In this document: piece after piece, positions 34,134 through 43,260 of the stretch
Layout of the letters: each line of letters starts with the position of its first letter
How positions within the stretch are numbered: the stretch's first letter is position 1
Assembly: GCA_016200915.1 (NCBI GenBank)
Contig: JACQDV010000094.1
Span: forward strand, 1 to 53,573
Reading direction: 5' to 3'
Source: Sphingobacteriales bacterium
GTDB taxonomy: Bacteria > Bacteroidota > Bacteroidia > Chitinophagales > Chitinophagaceae
DNA length: 53,573 nucleotides
Position numbers and translations under genes: made by a program
Notes under the pieces: generated by a model
What the model saw: the letters and a program-made list of their open reading frames with translations, nothing else
What the model was told of the DNA's origin: nothing
The model's database searches: none

Positions 34134-37100
34134 TTATTCTTTAATATCTGTATTTGTTTTTGGTTTATCGTATTCCCATTCACTCGTAATAAGTTTTCTT
34201 TGTGCCGGATAAATTTCATCACAGGTATTTCCATCGTATAATCTTCCATTCTTCATTACCCATTTAATAGTGTTGCTATTACGTATATTTTCCAATGGAT
34301 TTTTATCAAGGATGATCATATCGGCTAATTTGCCCACTTCAATACTCCCTAAATCTTTATCCAATCCTAAGCCTTCTGCTCCGAGAATAGTAGCTACTCT
34401 TAAAGCATTCATATTACTCATACCACCACTTTGCATAGCCCATAATTCCCAATGATAACCTAAGCCCTGGAATTCACCGTGACTACCAATACCAACCAAT
34501 CCACCAGCTTCTACTAAGTTCTTCATGTTCTTAGCATGCTTGGGGAACACATGTTCTTCAGGCATAAACCAAAGACCAGGGCGACGGGTTTTAGCAGCTA
34601 ATTCTTCATATGCAAAGAAGTGCTGAACCTTTGGATCATGATATGGATCTTCTGTTTCCCAGAAATAATTTTCTGCAAATGGTCCACCATAAGATACCAG
34701 TAACGTTGGTGTTACAATCATACCGGCCTTTGCGATAGAAGTAAATACATCTTTATACAATGGATAAATTGGTAAGGCATGTTCATGACCAGGATAACCA
34801 TCTAATAAGTTAGTCATGTTCAGTTTGAAATCCAAACCACCTTCTGTTGTTGGCATTATCTGCTGATTGCTGGCAGCTTTAATGATCCACTCACGTTGTT
34901 TACGATTACCGGTTAAATACATTTTGATGTATTTGGTGTGAAAGTATTTGCTATACTGCTGTAAAATACTTTCAGCCTGAGCAGAATCCTTGATGTTATA
35001 AAACCAGTATCCAACACCTGGTCCCGTAGAGTAAACCCTTGGCCCTATCATCATACCTGCATCTACCATATCACCATAAGTCAGTACATCCGTAGTACCA
35101 GTCTGTGGATCTCTGGTGGTAGTAACACCATACGCAAGGTTAGTAGCATAAATCCATAACTGGTTTTTATGTACTCCCCAGTTAGGCCACATATGCGAAT
35201 GCGGATCAACAAAGCCCGGTATAATTGTTTTGCCTGTAACATCCATTGTCTTTATTCCGGCAGGTGGGGATAACGTTCCGCTTTTACCAACTGCTTTTAT
35301 GCGGTTATTTTCCACCCATACATCTCCATTCTCAATTACTTCTTCCCCTTTCATTGTTACAATCCTGGCGCCTTTTAGTAATACACTACCTTGTGGAATA
35401 TCTTTTTTGAAGAATACTTTTACATCTTTTTCTTCAGCTTTATACTTAGGTTCTTCTTTCTTTTCATCTTTTTTGGCAGTAGTATCTTTTGCTTTAATAG
35501 AATCCTGCACTTTCTTTAATGAATCAGCAGTTTTCTTTAAAACAGAATCGGCATTAACTCTTGCAGTGGAATCTTCAATACGTTTTGTTTCTGCTTTTTT
35601 AGCATCGGCTACGCTGTATTCAAAGAATTGTGCACGGTCAACATCATATGAGAAGTGTGCACTGCCCAAACTCCAGTGTACTGTTTTACCATCATTTTGC
35701 CAGAAGGGAAATTCTCCTCCTATCTCTGTCAGTTTTCTTGATGGATAATCAGCCCCACTTGCGTCTGCTACAGAAACGTTGGTAAGTTTGCCTGTTTGGG
35801 GAACAGTAATTATATAAATATCGTTGTTCACCTGTGCTAAAGCTCTTTTGCCATCAGGTGCTATAGTTATTATTGATGCAGGTGAGGGGAGCGTAAGTTC
35901 TCTTTCTTTATCTGCTTCATCATTTTCGGGAATGATACATTTCATTTGGTCCGGATCAGGTCTTCCATTCTTTGTAGCAACAGTTCCATAGGTAGTGATA
36001 CCGGTTACATGCAATATTCTTTTTTCATCTGTACCATCCCATTTAATGGATAACAGATCACCATTAAAATGAGTGAGATAAATTCTGTCAGGCGCTGATT
36101 TTATAAAATGAGGATTGAATCTTCCTAATGCCTTATCAATTACTGTAACATCACCACCATTGGAAGGTATCCAGCAAAGATCATCTTCATTGCCATCATA
36201 ACCCGGTCCATAAGCTTCTTTATAAGCCCTGTTTTTGGTACGATAAAAAACTATTTTATCACCGGCCGGATTATAAACAGCAAACTGGTAAAGCCCTGCT
36301 TCTTTGGTCAGCTTTTGTAATGCATTTGTCTTAGCAGTTAAATTTAGTTTATACAGGTTGCCACCATCAGCATTCCAGGTGGTAAACAACAGTGAATTGC
36401 CATCAGGACTCCAGGCTGGTTGTGCTTCTGTAAATTCATTAGTGGTTACACGTTTTGGAGTACCATTAGGATAATCCATCACATACAAACGATTTAATAC
36501 CGTAAAAGCTAATTTCTTTCCATCAGGCGAAGGAACACCATCTCTTATTTGTGTTGATTGCTGGTAAGCGGTATCTGAAACAGTATATTTAAATGCTAAC
36601 TGAGGTCCTAATTCAAGATCGACATCAACGGTAAATGGAATTTCTGTGATAGCACTTCCATCAACCGGTATGTGATGTATCTTTCCTCCATAAGAAGCCA
36701 ATATTGCTTTACTGTCAGGTGTAAATGTCATAGCTGGCAACACACCTAATGGAGCGATTGATTCCTGCTCATCTCTTTGCACAGGATAAGCAAGCCATTT
36801 TTCATCCCCGCTTTGCAGGTTACGTAAAACCAGGCCCGTTTTATCTTCATACCTGGTTCCGTACACTAACCATTTACCATCTTTTGATAATGCTGGTGTA
36901 AAACCTGATCCATATCGTGAAGTAATAAAACTGGTTTTTGCATTTTTACGATCATAAACACCAACCTGGTACTGGGGCAACAATGCATTGTAATTCCATG
37001 CACCAAAACGGGCAGAATAATAAACTAAATTTCCATCCGCACTCACAGCAGGGTCAATTGTTTTTAAAGCATTAGGTCCTTCAATCAGTTGTGATCCACC

Positions 37101-37658
37101 ACCACCTTTGCGATGAACCATAAACAGTTTAGGATTACGGCGACCCTTACAATAAATGATATAATCTCCATCGGGAGTCCAGCAAGCATCAGGAAAGTAC
37201 TGGTTGCGATCAGATGTTAACTGAACTGTGTCTTTCTTTTCTGTATCTATATACCAAACATTATCTGCACCATCTCTGTCAGAAATGAAAAGAATTTTCT
37301 TTCCATCAGGACTATACCTGGGATGAACATCATATGCTAATCCTTTGGTGATAGCAGTTGCTTTGCCACCAGTAGCCGGCATGGTATATAAGTCGCCCAT
37401 TAAATCGAAGATGATTGTTTTTCCATCAGGACTAATATCTAAGCTCATCCAGCTTCCTTCATTGGTATTAAAACTGATTTTTCTCGTGGGCTTTAATGGA
37501 AGATTTTTGTAAACAGCATATTTTACTGTGTCTTTCTTTGCACTGTCTGCAAATACTTCATACTTGTTTAGTGAAATTTTTTCTTTCTGATTTTGTGAAA
37601 GATAGGTCAATACTCCAAAAACGGCCGTACCGAGGAGTATGATTGAAGTCAATCGCAT
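34134..37658 (-). CDS. amidohydrolase fused to TolB-type beta-propellers
   Basis: 1174 aa from the ATG at 37658; a TTG at 37727 is less likely as it would precede the signal segment (MRLTSIILLGTAVFGVLTYL). Residues about 50-640 carry many PD40 blades (SPDGKTIIFDLMG, SPDGKKILFISDRDG, TPDGDYIIY and more), probably two propellers. A charged Lys-rich linker (about 700-740) follows. The C-terminus is an amidohydrolase barrel: GFVDPHSHMW (metal site), GVTTTRDPQTG and IGSHGEFQGLG. It resembles imidazolonepropionase-like and dipeptidase-like enzymes. The substrate is unknown, the likely place is the periplasm. Confidence 0.92.
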   Translation of the reverse strand: MRLTSIILLGTAVFGVLTYLSQNQKEKISLNKYEVFADSAKKDTVKYAVYKNLPLKPTRKISFNTNEGSWMSLDISPDGKTIIFDLMGDLYTMPATGGKATAITKGLAYDVHPRYSPDGKKILFISDRDGADNVWYIDTEKKDTVQLTSDRNQYFPDACWTPDGDYIIYCKGRRNPKLFMVHRKGGGGSQLIEGPNALKTIDPAVSADGNLVYYSARFGAWNYNALLPQYQVGVYDRKNAKTSFITSRYGSGFTPALSKDGKWLVYGTRYEDKTGLVLRNLQSGDEKWLAYPVQRDEQESIAPLGVLPAMTFTPDSKAILASYGGKIHHIPVDGSAITEIPFTVDVDLELGPQLAFKYTVSDTAYQQSTQIRDGVPSPDGKKLAFTVLNRLYVMDYPNGTPKRVTTNEFTEAQPAWSPDGNSLLFTTWNADGGNLYKLNLTAKTNALQKLTKEAGLYQFAVYNPAGDKIVFYRTKNRAYKEAYGPGYDGNEDDLCWIPSNGGDVTVIDKALGRFNPHFIKSAPDRIYLTHFNGDLLSIKWDGTDEKRILHVTGITTYGTVATKNGRPDPDQMKCIIPENDEADKERELTLPSPASIITIAPDGKRALAQVNNDIYIITVPQTGKLTNVSVADASGADYPSRKLTEIGGEFPFWQNDGKTVHWSLGSAHFSYDVDRAQFFEYSVADAKKAETKRIEDSTARVNADSVLKKTADSLKKVQDSIKAKDTTAKKDEKKEEPKYKAEEKDVKVFFKKDIPQGSVLLKGARIVTMKGEEVIENGDVWVENNRIKAVGKSGTLSPPAGIKTMDVTGKTIIPGFVDPHSHMWPNWGVHKNQLWIYATNLAYGVTTTRDPQTGTTDVLTYGDMVDAGMMIGPRVYSTGPGVGYWFYNIKDSAQAESILQQYSKYFHTKYIKMYLTGNRKQREWIIKAASNQQIMPTTEGGLDFKLNMTNLLDGYPGHEHALPIYPLYKDVFTSIAKAGMIVTPTLLVSYGGPFAENYFWETEDPYHDPKVQHFFAYEELAAKTRRPGLWFMPEEHVFPKHAKNMKNLVEAGGLVGIGSHGEFQGLGYHWELWAMQSGGMSNMNALRVATILGAEGLGLDKDLGSIEVGKLADMIILDKNPLENIRNSNTIKWVMKNGRLYDGNTCDEIYPAQRKLITSEWEYDKPKTNTDIKE

Positions 37659-37791
37659 AATGGTTGATTTTTGTTGATGGAAGAAAGGAATCTGTTTTTT
37701 GACAAATAATTTTTTGGTGAGCAGCAAAAAATGATTAATGAATGGTAATTCTATTACGTGGCAGGTCGTTACCAGTTATTAATTTTATAAA

Positions 37792-38901
37792 ATGAAACTT
37801 ACTATTGCCAGGGGGGTAATTATATTATTTATACTTATTCCTGTAACTGTTATTAGCCAGCGGGAAATAAAAAGGCCTGTGATAAGCGGTTATTATGCCG
37901 GAAGCCTTACAGCTATAGACAGTTTTTCAGTAAATAAGCTGGATTATATTATTTTCAGTTTTTGTCATTTAAAAGATAATCAATTGCATGTTGGAAGTAA
38001 TAAGGATAGTTTATTGATTCAAAAAATGGCTGGGTATAAAATCAATAACCCGGGATTGAAAATTATTTTGTCGTTAGGTGGTTGGGGTGGATGCAGGGAT
38101 TGCTCTCCTGTATTTTCTACTAAAACGGGGCGTAAAGAATTTGCTAAGTCCACCAGGGAATTATTAGATTATTTCAATGCAGATGGAATTGATCTTGATT
38201 GGGAATATCCTGCTGTGGCTGGTTATCCCGGTCACCCTTATTCATTGGATGATAAAGAAAATTTCACCGCATTAATTAAAATGCTGCGCAGAAAATTAGG
38301 CAAAAAAAAAGAGATAAGCTTTGCAGCAGGAGGATTATCCAATTGTATAGACTCCAGTTTTGAATGGAAAAAAGTAATGCAGAAGGCTGATAAAGTTAAC
38401 CTGATGAGTTATGATTTAGTGAATGGTTACAGTACACAAACTGGTCATCATACTCCATTGTATTCAAATGCTGTGCAAAAAGAATCAACTGCTAATGCTG
38501 TAGATAAAATGATTGCGGCAGGAGTGCCGTCAAACAAAATTATTATTGGTGCAGCTATCTATGCCCGGTTTTTTGAAGTGTCGGATACATTGAATAATGG
38601 TTTGTACCGGCCGGCAATATTTCAGCGGGGAGTTTCCTATAAAAATATTTATGATTCATTGGATACTGCCAAAGGTTTTATCAAATATTTTGACCCGGTT
38701 TCAAAGGCTCCTTATGCATTTAACAGTAATAGGAAACTGTTTGTAACCTATGATGACAGTATTTCCGTTAGTGAAAAAATGCAGTATATCAAACAAAAAA
38801 AATTAGGTGGCATTATGTTCTGGCAAATAATGGACGACCGTTTTGAAAATGGTTTGCTGGATGTAATGTACCAGCGAAGAAAAGAAAATGAAGAAGAATG
38901 A
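37792..38901 (+). CDS. GH18 chitinase-like glycoside hydrolase
   Basis: 369 aa with a signal peptide. The GH18 barrel has LKIILSLGGWGGC, then the catalytic DxDxE motif in GIDLDWEYP, where Glu138 is the acid, and later VNLMSYDL and GGIMFWQIMDD. It should cut chitin, chito-oligomers or the GlcNAc linkages of other glycans. No carbohydrate-binding module is present. It is divergent from the amidohydrolase gene and is followed after 15 bp by an AlkD-like gene. Confidence 0.94.
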   Translation: MKLTIARGVIILFILIPVTVISQREIKRPVISGYYAGSLTAIDSFSVNKLDYIIFSFCHLKDNQLHVGSNKDSLLIQKMAGYKINNPGLKIILSLGGWGGCRDCSPVFSTKTGRKEFAKSTRELLDYFNADGIDLDWEYPAVAGYPGHPYSLDDKENFTALIKMLRRKLGKKKEISFAAGGLSNCIDSSFEWKKVMQKADKVNLMSYDLVNGYSTQTGHHTPLYSNAVQKESTANAVDKMIAAGVPSNKIIIGAAIYARFFEVSDTLNNGLYRPAIFQRGVSYKNIYDSLDTAKGFIKYFDPVSKAPYAFNSNRKLFVTYDDSISVSEKMQYIKQKKLGGIMFWQIMDDRFENGLLDVMYQRRKENEEE

Positions 38902-38916
38902 CGCTATCTTTATTTT

Positions 38917-39582
38917 ATGCATCCATATACTAAGGGATTAATTACGCTTTATAAAAAGCATGGTAATAAAGAACAGGCTGAAGGCGCTGCAGCTTACATG
39001 CGAAATCAATTTGAATTTTTTGGATTAAAGGCAACTGACTGGCGCAACCTGTTTAAAACTTACACCAATAAAAATTTACCATCTTTTACTGATGTACCGC
39101 TTATTGTGGAGGAATTATGGAGTTTGCCACAGCGGGAATTGCAATATGCAGCCATTGAACTGCTGGCTTTATACAAGAAGGAATGGACGAAAGAAGTTAT
39201 TTCACTTATTGAATTTATTATTGTAAATAAAAGCTGGTGGGAAACAGTTGACCATGCAGCTACTGAATTAACCGGGCCTTATTTTAAATTGTTCTCTTCT
39301 GAAACAAAAAGGATAACAGGTAAATGGAACAGCAGTGATAATTTCTGGTTACAGCGAAGCAGCATTATGTTTCAAAAGAAATACAAAAAAGATACTGACA
39401 CAGCATTGCTTTCTAAATATATTCTTGCTCATAAAAAATCAAAAGAATTTTTTGTGCAAAAAGCCATCGGCTGGGCATTGAGAGAATATTCCTACGTTGA
39501 TGCTGAATGGGTAAGTGACTTTGTTAAACAGAATAAATTAGCACCTCTCAGTGAAAGAGAAGCATTGAAACGAATTAAATAA
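38917..39582 (+). CDS. DNA alkylation repair protein, AlkD-like HEAT fold
   Basis: 221 aa, all helical. The repeats match the AlkD/YhaZ group: GLKATDWRNLFKTYTNK, ELQYAAIELLALYKKEWTKE, SWWETVDHAATELTGPYF and FFVQKAIGWALREYSYVDAE. Known members remove 3- and 7-alkyl purines without flipping the base. The signature WWETVD and IGWALREY positions that line the DNA cleft are present. The box TATCTTTA is four bases before the ATG, so the gene may have its own near-leaderless start. Confidence 0.92.
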   Translation: MHPYTKGLITLYKKHGNKEQAEGAAAYMRNQFEFFGLKATDWRNLFKTYTNKNLPSFTDVPLIVEELWSLPQRELQYAAIELLALYKKEWTKEVISLIEFIIVNKSWWETVDHAATELTGPYFKLFSSETKRITGKWNSSDNFWLQRSSIMFQKKYKKDTDTALLSKYILAHKKSKEFFVQKAIGWALREYSYVDAEWVSDFVKQNKLAPLSEREALKRIK

Positions 39583-39595
39583 AAATGGCGAAAAT

Positions 39596-40417
39596 TTATA
39601 CTACTGCTTTTCTCAACTTCACTAATTGCTGTAATAAACCTTCTAATAAATCCAGGCGAAGCATATTTGCCCCATCGCTTTTGGCAACAGCAGGATTAGG
39701 ATGTGTTTCAATAAACAATCCATCAGCCCCTGTTGCAATAGCAGCTTTGGCTATTGTCCCTATCAATTGAGGGTTGCCGCCGGTGATGCCAGTAGTTTGA
39801 TTGGGTTGCTGCAAAGAATGTGTTACATCCATTACCACCGGTGTACCATGTTCTTTCATCCAGGGAATATTGCGGTAATCAACTACTAAATCCTGGTAAC
39901 CGAACGTTGTTCCTCTTTCCGTGAGTATAACTTTATCGTTGCCAGCATTGCGGATTTTTTCAGCAGCAAATTTCATGGATGGTCCACTGAGGAATTGACC
40001 TTTCTTTACATTCACCACTTTGCCTGTTTCAGCAGCAGCAATTAATAAATCTGTTTGGCGACATAAGAAAGCAGGTATCTGCAATACATCAATATATTTT
40101 GCTGCAACAGCGGCTTCTTCATGTGCATGAATATCAGAGGTGGTAGGCAGTTTATATTTTTCACCCACTTTTTTTACTAGAGCCAATGCATTTTCATCAC
40201 CAATACCGGTAAAAGAATTAGCACTGGTACGGTTAGCTTTACGGTAAGATGCTTTGAATATATAAGGAATGCCCAGATTTTTACAAATGCCGGAAACTTT
40301 ATCAGCCACTTCCATTATCAGTTCTTCACTTTCCACCACACAGGGGCCTGCTATTAAAAAGAAATTAGTTGAATCATATGACTGACCGGCAAACAGGTCT
40401 TTCAAAAATTTTTCCAT
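39596..40417 (-). CDS. kdsA: 3-deoxy-8-phosphooctulonate synthase
   Basis: 273 aa, the standard length. It condenses arabinose 5-phosphate with PEP, giving KDO 8-phosphate for the LPS core. Motifs: FFLIAGPCVVES, FKASYRKANRTS, VGEKYKLPTTSDIH, VNVKKGQFLSGPS and ERGTTFGYQDLVVD. The end overlaps no other gene; the convergent AlkD-like gene stops 13 bp away. Its box TATCTTTGCGCCATG puts the promoter next to the start codon, with heptad repeats immediately upstream. Confidence 0.97.
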   Translation of the reverse strand: MEKFLKDLFAGQSYDSTNFFLIAGPCVVESEELIMEVADKVSGICKNLGIPYIFKASYRKANRTSANSFTGIGDENALALVKKVGEKYKLPTTSDIHAHEEAAVAAKYIDVLQIPAFLCRQTDLLIAAAETGKVVNVKKGQFLSGPSMKFAAEKIRNAGNDKVILTERGTTFGYQDLVVDYRNIPWMKEHGTPVVMDVTHSLQQPNQTTGITGGNPQLIGTIAKAAIATGADGLFIETHPNPAVAKSDGANMLRLDLLEGLLQQLVKLRKAVV

Positions 40418-40421
40418 GGCG

Positions 40422-40429
40422 CAAAGATA
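40422..40429 (-). promoter_or_regulatory. -7 promoter box of kdsA, near-leaderless
   Basis: The minus strand reads TATCTTTGCGCCATG: consensus box, then CGCC, then the start. It is the same spacing and the same four bases as for the TPR lipoprotein at 4720. Confidence 0.65.
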
Positions 40430-40434
40430 AGATA

Positions 40435-40549
40435 GTTTATAGTTTGTGGTTTATGGTTTGTGGTTGAGTATTGAGAGCATTTCATTCAGTTATAGTTAAA
40501 GGAAAAAGTACATGTAACCAGAAACTAAAAACAAAAAACCATAAACTTG
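40435..40549. repeat. paired inverted heptanucleotide arrays between kdsA and threonine dehydrogenase
   Basis: The left array has GTTTATA, GTTTGTG, GTTTATG and GTTTGTG (40435-40462). The right array has TAACCAG, AAACTAA, AAACAAA, AAACCAT and AAACTTG (40515-40549). Each ends beside a promoter-like box: TATCTTTG for kdsA and TATCTTGC (40551-40558) for the other gene. Confidence 0.88.
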
Positions 40550-40577
40550 TTATCTTGCGTGTTCTTAATCGCTTGCC

Positions 40578-41519
40578 ATGATCAAAGAAAAAATTTTAGT
40601 CATCGGAGCTTCGGGACAAATAGGAGTGGAGCTTACTTTAGCTTTAAGAAAAATGTATGGTAATGCCAATGTAGTGGCATCCGATTTACGGGAACAAAAT
40701 CCTTTGTTAGAAGGAACAGGGCCTTATGTGAGTTTAGATGTGATGAATAAAGAAATGCTGCATGTACAGGTCATCCGTCAAAACTTTACACAGATTTATT
40801 TGCTGGCTGCTATTCTTTCTGCCACAGGAGAAAAGAATCCCAACCTTGCGTGGAATTTGAATATGGCCGGACTACTGAATGTATTGGATATTGCAAGGGA
40901 AGAAAAAATTCACAAAGTTTACTGGCCCAGTTCTATTGCTGTATTCGGGCCAACTTCACCCAAACAAAATTGTCCGCAGCAAACTATTATTGAACCTATC
41001 ACTGTTTACGGCATCAGTAAATATGCCGGTGAGTTTTGGTGCAATTATTATTATCAGCGTTTTGGGGTGGATGTTAGAAGTATCCGTTATCCCGGTTTGA
41101 TAAGTTATAAATCTGCTCCCGGTGGTGGTACTACTGATTATGCTGTGGAAATATTTCATGAAGCATTAGAAGAAAAGAAATATGAATGTTTTTTGAATGA
41201 AGATACTTATCTGCCCATGATGTATATGCCTGACGCTATCCGTGCCACCATTGAATTGATGGAAGCACCTGCAGAAAAAATTTCTACCCGCCATTCTTAT
41301 AATATATCCGGCATGAGTTTTTCGCCAAAAGAAATTGCGGCTGAAATAAAAAAACATATTCCTGATTTTTCCATCAACTATAAACCAGATTACCGGCAGG
41401 CCATTGCCAATAGCTGGCCGCAAAGTATTGATGATAGTGTGGCAAGAAGAGACTGGGGATGGAAAGAAGAATTTGATTTGGCAAGAATGACAAAGGATAT
41501 GCTGGATAATTTGAAATAA
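40578..41519 (+). CDS. L-threonine 3-dehydrogenase, SDR type
   Basis: 313 aa of the extended SDR family. The NAD loop is GASGQIG; the catalytic set is Ser in WPSSIAVFGP and Tyr-x-x-x-Lys in YGISKYAGE. The C-terminal block QAIANSWPQSIDDSVARRDW is a mark of the GalE-like threonine dehydrogenases known from Bacteroidota and archaea. It oxidises threonine to 2-amino-3-oxobutyrate. A UDP-sugar epimerase role is less likely because of that block. It is divergent from kdsA. Confidence 0.9.
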   Translation: MIKEKILVIGASGQIGVELTLALRKMYGNANVVASDLREQNPLLEGTGPYVSLDVMNKEMLHVQVIRQNFTQIYLLAAILSATGEKNPNLAWNLNMAGLLNVLDIAREEKIHKVYWPSSIAVFGPTSPKQNCPQQTIIEPITVYGISKYAGEFWCNYYYQRFGVDVRSIRYPGLISYKSAPGGGTTDYAVEIFHEALEEKKYECFLNEDTYLPMMYMPDAIRATIELMEAPAEKISTRHSYNISGMSFSPKEIAAEIKKHIPDFSINYKPDYRQAIANSWPQSIDDSVARRDWGWKEEFDLARMTKDMLDNLK

Positions 41520-41600
41520 ATTGGTTTAAAATACTGGAATTATGATTTTAGCAAGCAGTAGATTATCTGATAATTATTAATACAACTGAAAAAATCCATT

Positions 41601-41676
41601 GCTAAGAATTTAAATGAGAAAAGGAGGAAAAAGAGGTAAACTTTTTTCATCTCTTTCGCTCCTTTAATCTCTTAGC
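41601..41676. repeat. long imperfect inverted repeat
   Basis: GCTAAGA at 41601 and TCTTAGC at 41670 are the outer arms; AAAGGAG and AAAGAG pair inside with CTCTTT and CTCCTTT. The hairpin is about 76 bp long with mismatches. It lies between the convergent threonine dehydrogenase and acylphosphatase genes, but has no T run in the right place for either. Confidence 0.6.
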
Positions 41677-41726
41677 TAAAAAAAAATAGACTTAAGAAGG
41701 TCATAAGTTGCAACTTCATCGATGTT

Positions 41727-41996
41727 TTACCTTACAATCTCAAACCAAGTAAAAATCTTCAACTCAATATCTTCTTTAATAATACCAGTCACTTCAGCTC
41801 TTGAAGGGCCGTCTTTACAATACTCAAACAAATCATTTAACTGGTAATCTTCACCGGTGGCGATAATAAATACATCACCATTGGGTAAGTTTTTTACAGT
41901 ACCCGTTACACCAATTGTATCAGCTTTTGTTTTAGTGAAATAGCGGAAGTTAACACCCTGCACTCTTCCTTTAACCGTAATGGAAATGGTTCTCAT
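41727..41996 (-). CDS. acyP: acylphosphatase
   Basis: 89 aa, the normal length. It splits acyl phosphates such as carbamoyl or acetyl phosphate. The phosphate loop is GRVQGVNFR with Arg18, and Asn36 (KNLPNGDV) positions the attacking water; the spacing between them is as in known enzymes. Asn replaces the more common Phe or Gly just before FR. The gene start shares one base with the stop of the Rrf2 gene upstream (TAATG), so they are translated together. Confidence 0.93.
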   Translation of the reverse strand: MRTISITVKGRVQGVNFRYFTKTKADTIGVTGTVKNLPNGDVFIIATGEDYQLNDLFEYCKDGPSRAEVTGIIKEDIELKIFTWFEIVR

Positions 41997-42409
41997 TATT
42001 TGGTATGCGCCATGTCGGCCACTGTTTTCTTTTCTACAATGTTAAGAGTTGCATCTCTTACCTGGATCATTACTTCGTTGATGCCACAATGTTTTTCATC
42101 ACAGTTCTTGCATCGTTCGTAAAAATATAAACTCACACAGGGCATCAATGCAATTGGCCCGTCTAATAAACGCATAACTTTGGCTAATGGAATTTTATTG
42201 GGCGGAAGTTTAAAAAAATAACCGCCACCTTTTCCTTTTTTACTATCGAGCAGCCCGGCATTTTTCAATTCCAGTAAAATGTTCTCTAAAAATTTTAATG
42301 GGATCTTTTTCTTCTTAGAAATTTCAGCGATAAGAGTAGGTTCGTTTGGACTTTTCTGTGCCATATATATTAAGGCCTGGAAAGCATATTGCGTTTTCTT
42401 TGATAACAT
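41996..42409 (-). CDS. Rrf2-family transcriptional regulator
   Basis: 137 aa. The N-terminal winged helix is AFQALIYMAQKSPNEPTLIA, with the recognition part KFLENILLELKNAGLLDSKK and the wing KGKGGGYFFKL. The middle has a Cys cluster CX8CX2CX4C (starting at about residue 91, MPCVSLYFYERCKNCDEKHC), which could hold an iron-sulfur cluster as in IscR, NsrR or RsrR. The signal is thus likely redox, nitric oxide or Fe-S state. It is coupled to acylphosphatase, an unusual partner. Confidence 0.92.
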   Translation of the reverse strand: MLSKKTQYAFQALIYMAQKSPNEPTLIAEISKKKKIPLKFLENILLELKNAGLLDSKKGKGGGYFFKLPPNKIPLAKVMRLLDGPIALMPCVSLYFYERCKNCDEKHCGINEVMIQVRDATLNIVEKKTVADMAHTK

Positions 42410-42439
42410 AACTAAGTTTGTAGACTAAAGGTAGGGAAT

Positions 42440-42528
42440 GTTTATGGTTTGTAGTTTATGGTTTGTGGATGATTCCTTTATTGGGGATGATATCTTAACT
42501 AAAAACTAAAAAACATAAACCATAAACT
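42440..42528. repeat. paired inverted heptanucleotide arrays upstream of Rrf2 gene
   Basis: The left array is GTTTATG, GTTTGTA, GTTTATG and GTTTGTG (42440-42467). The right one has AAC-type units spaced 7 nt on average (42495-42528, one irregular step). It runs up to the stop of the response-regulator gene. Confidence 0.85.
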
Positions 42529-43169
42529 CAAATAAGCCGGTGTTCATATGCATATTTCACCAACCCAATTACTGAATTGGTTTTTGTTTTGCGGAAGATA
42601 TTCTTGCGATGGGTTTCCACTGTTCTTTCACTCAGAAATAGCGATTCGGCTATTTGCCTGTTGCTGTATTCTTTTTCGATGAGTCTTACTATTTCAATTT
42701 CCCTTGATGTTAAATGTGCTTCTTCTGTTTCTTTTTTACGGGTGCTGGCCAATGTCATTTCCTGTATCACTTCTTCGCTGAAGTAAATGCCACCATCAGC
42801 AATTTTCTCCAATGCTTTCAGGAATTCCTGCTTATTGGTATTCTTTAGCATATAGCCGGCAATGTCTGCATCATCAATCATCTCGTTTACCAAATCACCC
42901 TGTCCGCTCATCGAGAGAGCAAGTATTTTTATTTCGGGAAAAGACTGTCTTACTTTTTTTGCCAGCACATTACCCGTCATACCGGGCATCATGATATCGG
43001 TGAGTAAAATATCTACTTCTTCTTTTTTTAGCAACCCCAGCATCTCTTCTGGATTGTTACACTCAATCACCACTTTAAAATTGGGATGATTATGCAAAAG
43101 CGACTTCAACCCATCAATTACTATCTGGTGGTCATCAACAATGGCAATATTGTACTTTGTCTTTTTCAT
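42528..43169 (-). CDS. response regulator, NarL/LuxR type
   Basis: 213 aa from the ATG at 43169. The longer reading from 43268 adds 33 residues unlike a receiver domain and overlaps the kinase stop, so it was not chosen. The receiver has IAIVDDHQ at the N-terminus, the phospho-acceptor Asp58 in LLTDIMMPG, and a later LALSMS. The C-terminus is a LuxR helix-turn-helix (LTSREIEIVRLIEKEYSNRQ, then LSERTVETHRKNI). It pairs with the histidine kinase directly upstream. Confidence 0.95.
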   Translation of the reverse strand: MKKTKYNIAIVDDHQIVIDGLKSLLHNHPNFKVVIECNNPEEMLGLLKKEEVDILLTDIMMPGMTGNVLAKKVRQSFPEIKILALSMSGQGDLVNEMIDDADIAGYMLKNTNKQEFLKALEKIADGGIYFSEEVIQEMTLASTRKKETEEAHLTSREIEIVRLIEKEYSNRQIAESLFLSERTVETHRKNIFRKTKTNSVIGLVKYAYEHRLI

Positions 43170-43179
43170 TTTTGCTATC

Positions 43180-43199
43180 CGTTTGTGCTGACACAAACG
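43180..43199. promoter_or_regulatory. palindrome between kinase and regulator genes
   Basis: CGTTTGTG and CACAAACG form a perfect 8-bp palindrome with the spacer CTGA. A third half-site copy (GTTTGTGT) lies at 43208. It is about 10 bp upstream of the response-regulator ATG. It could be an operator for autoregulation, or an intercistronic hairpin. Confidence 0.45.
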
Positions 43200-43260
43200 A
43201 TAACGATGTTTGTGTAAATATATATGAGAAGGCTGAGAAAAATGATGCACTTTGAAAATA

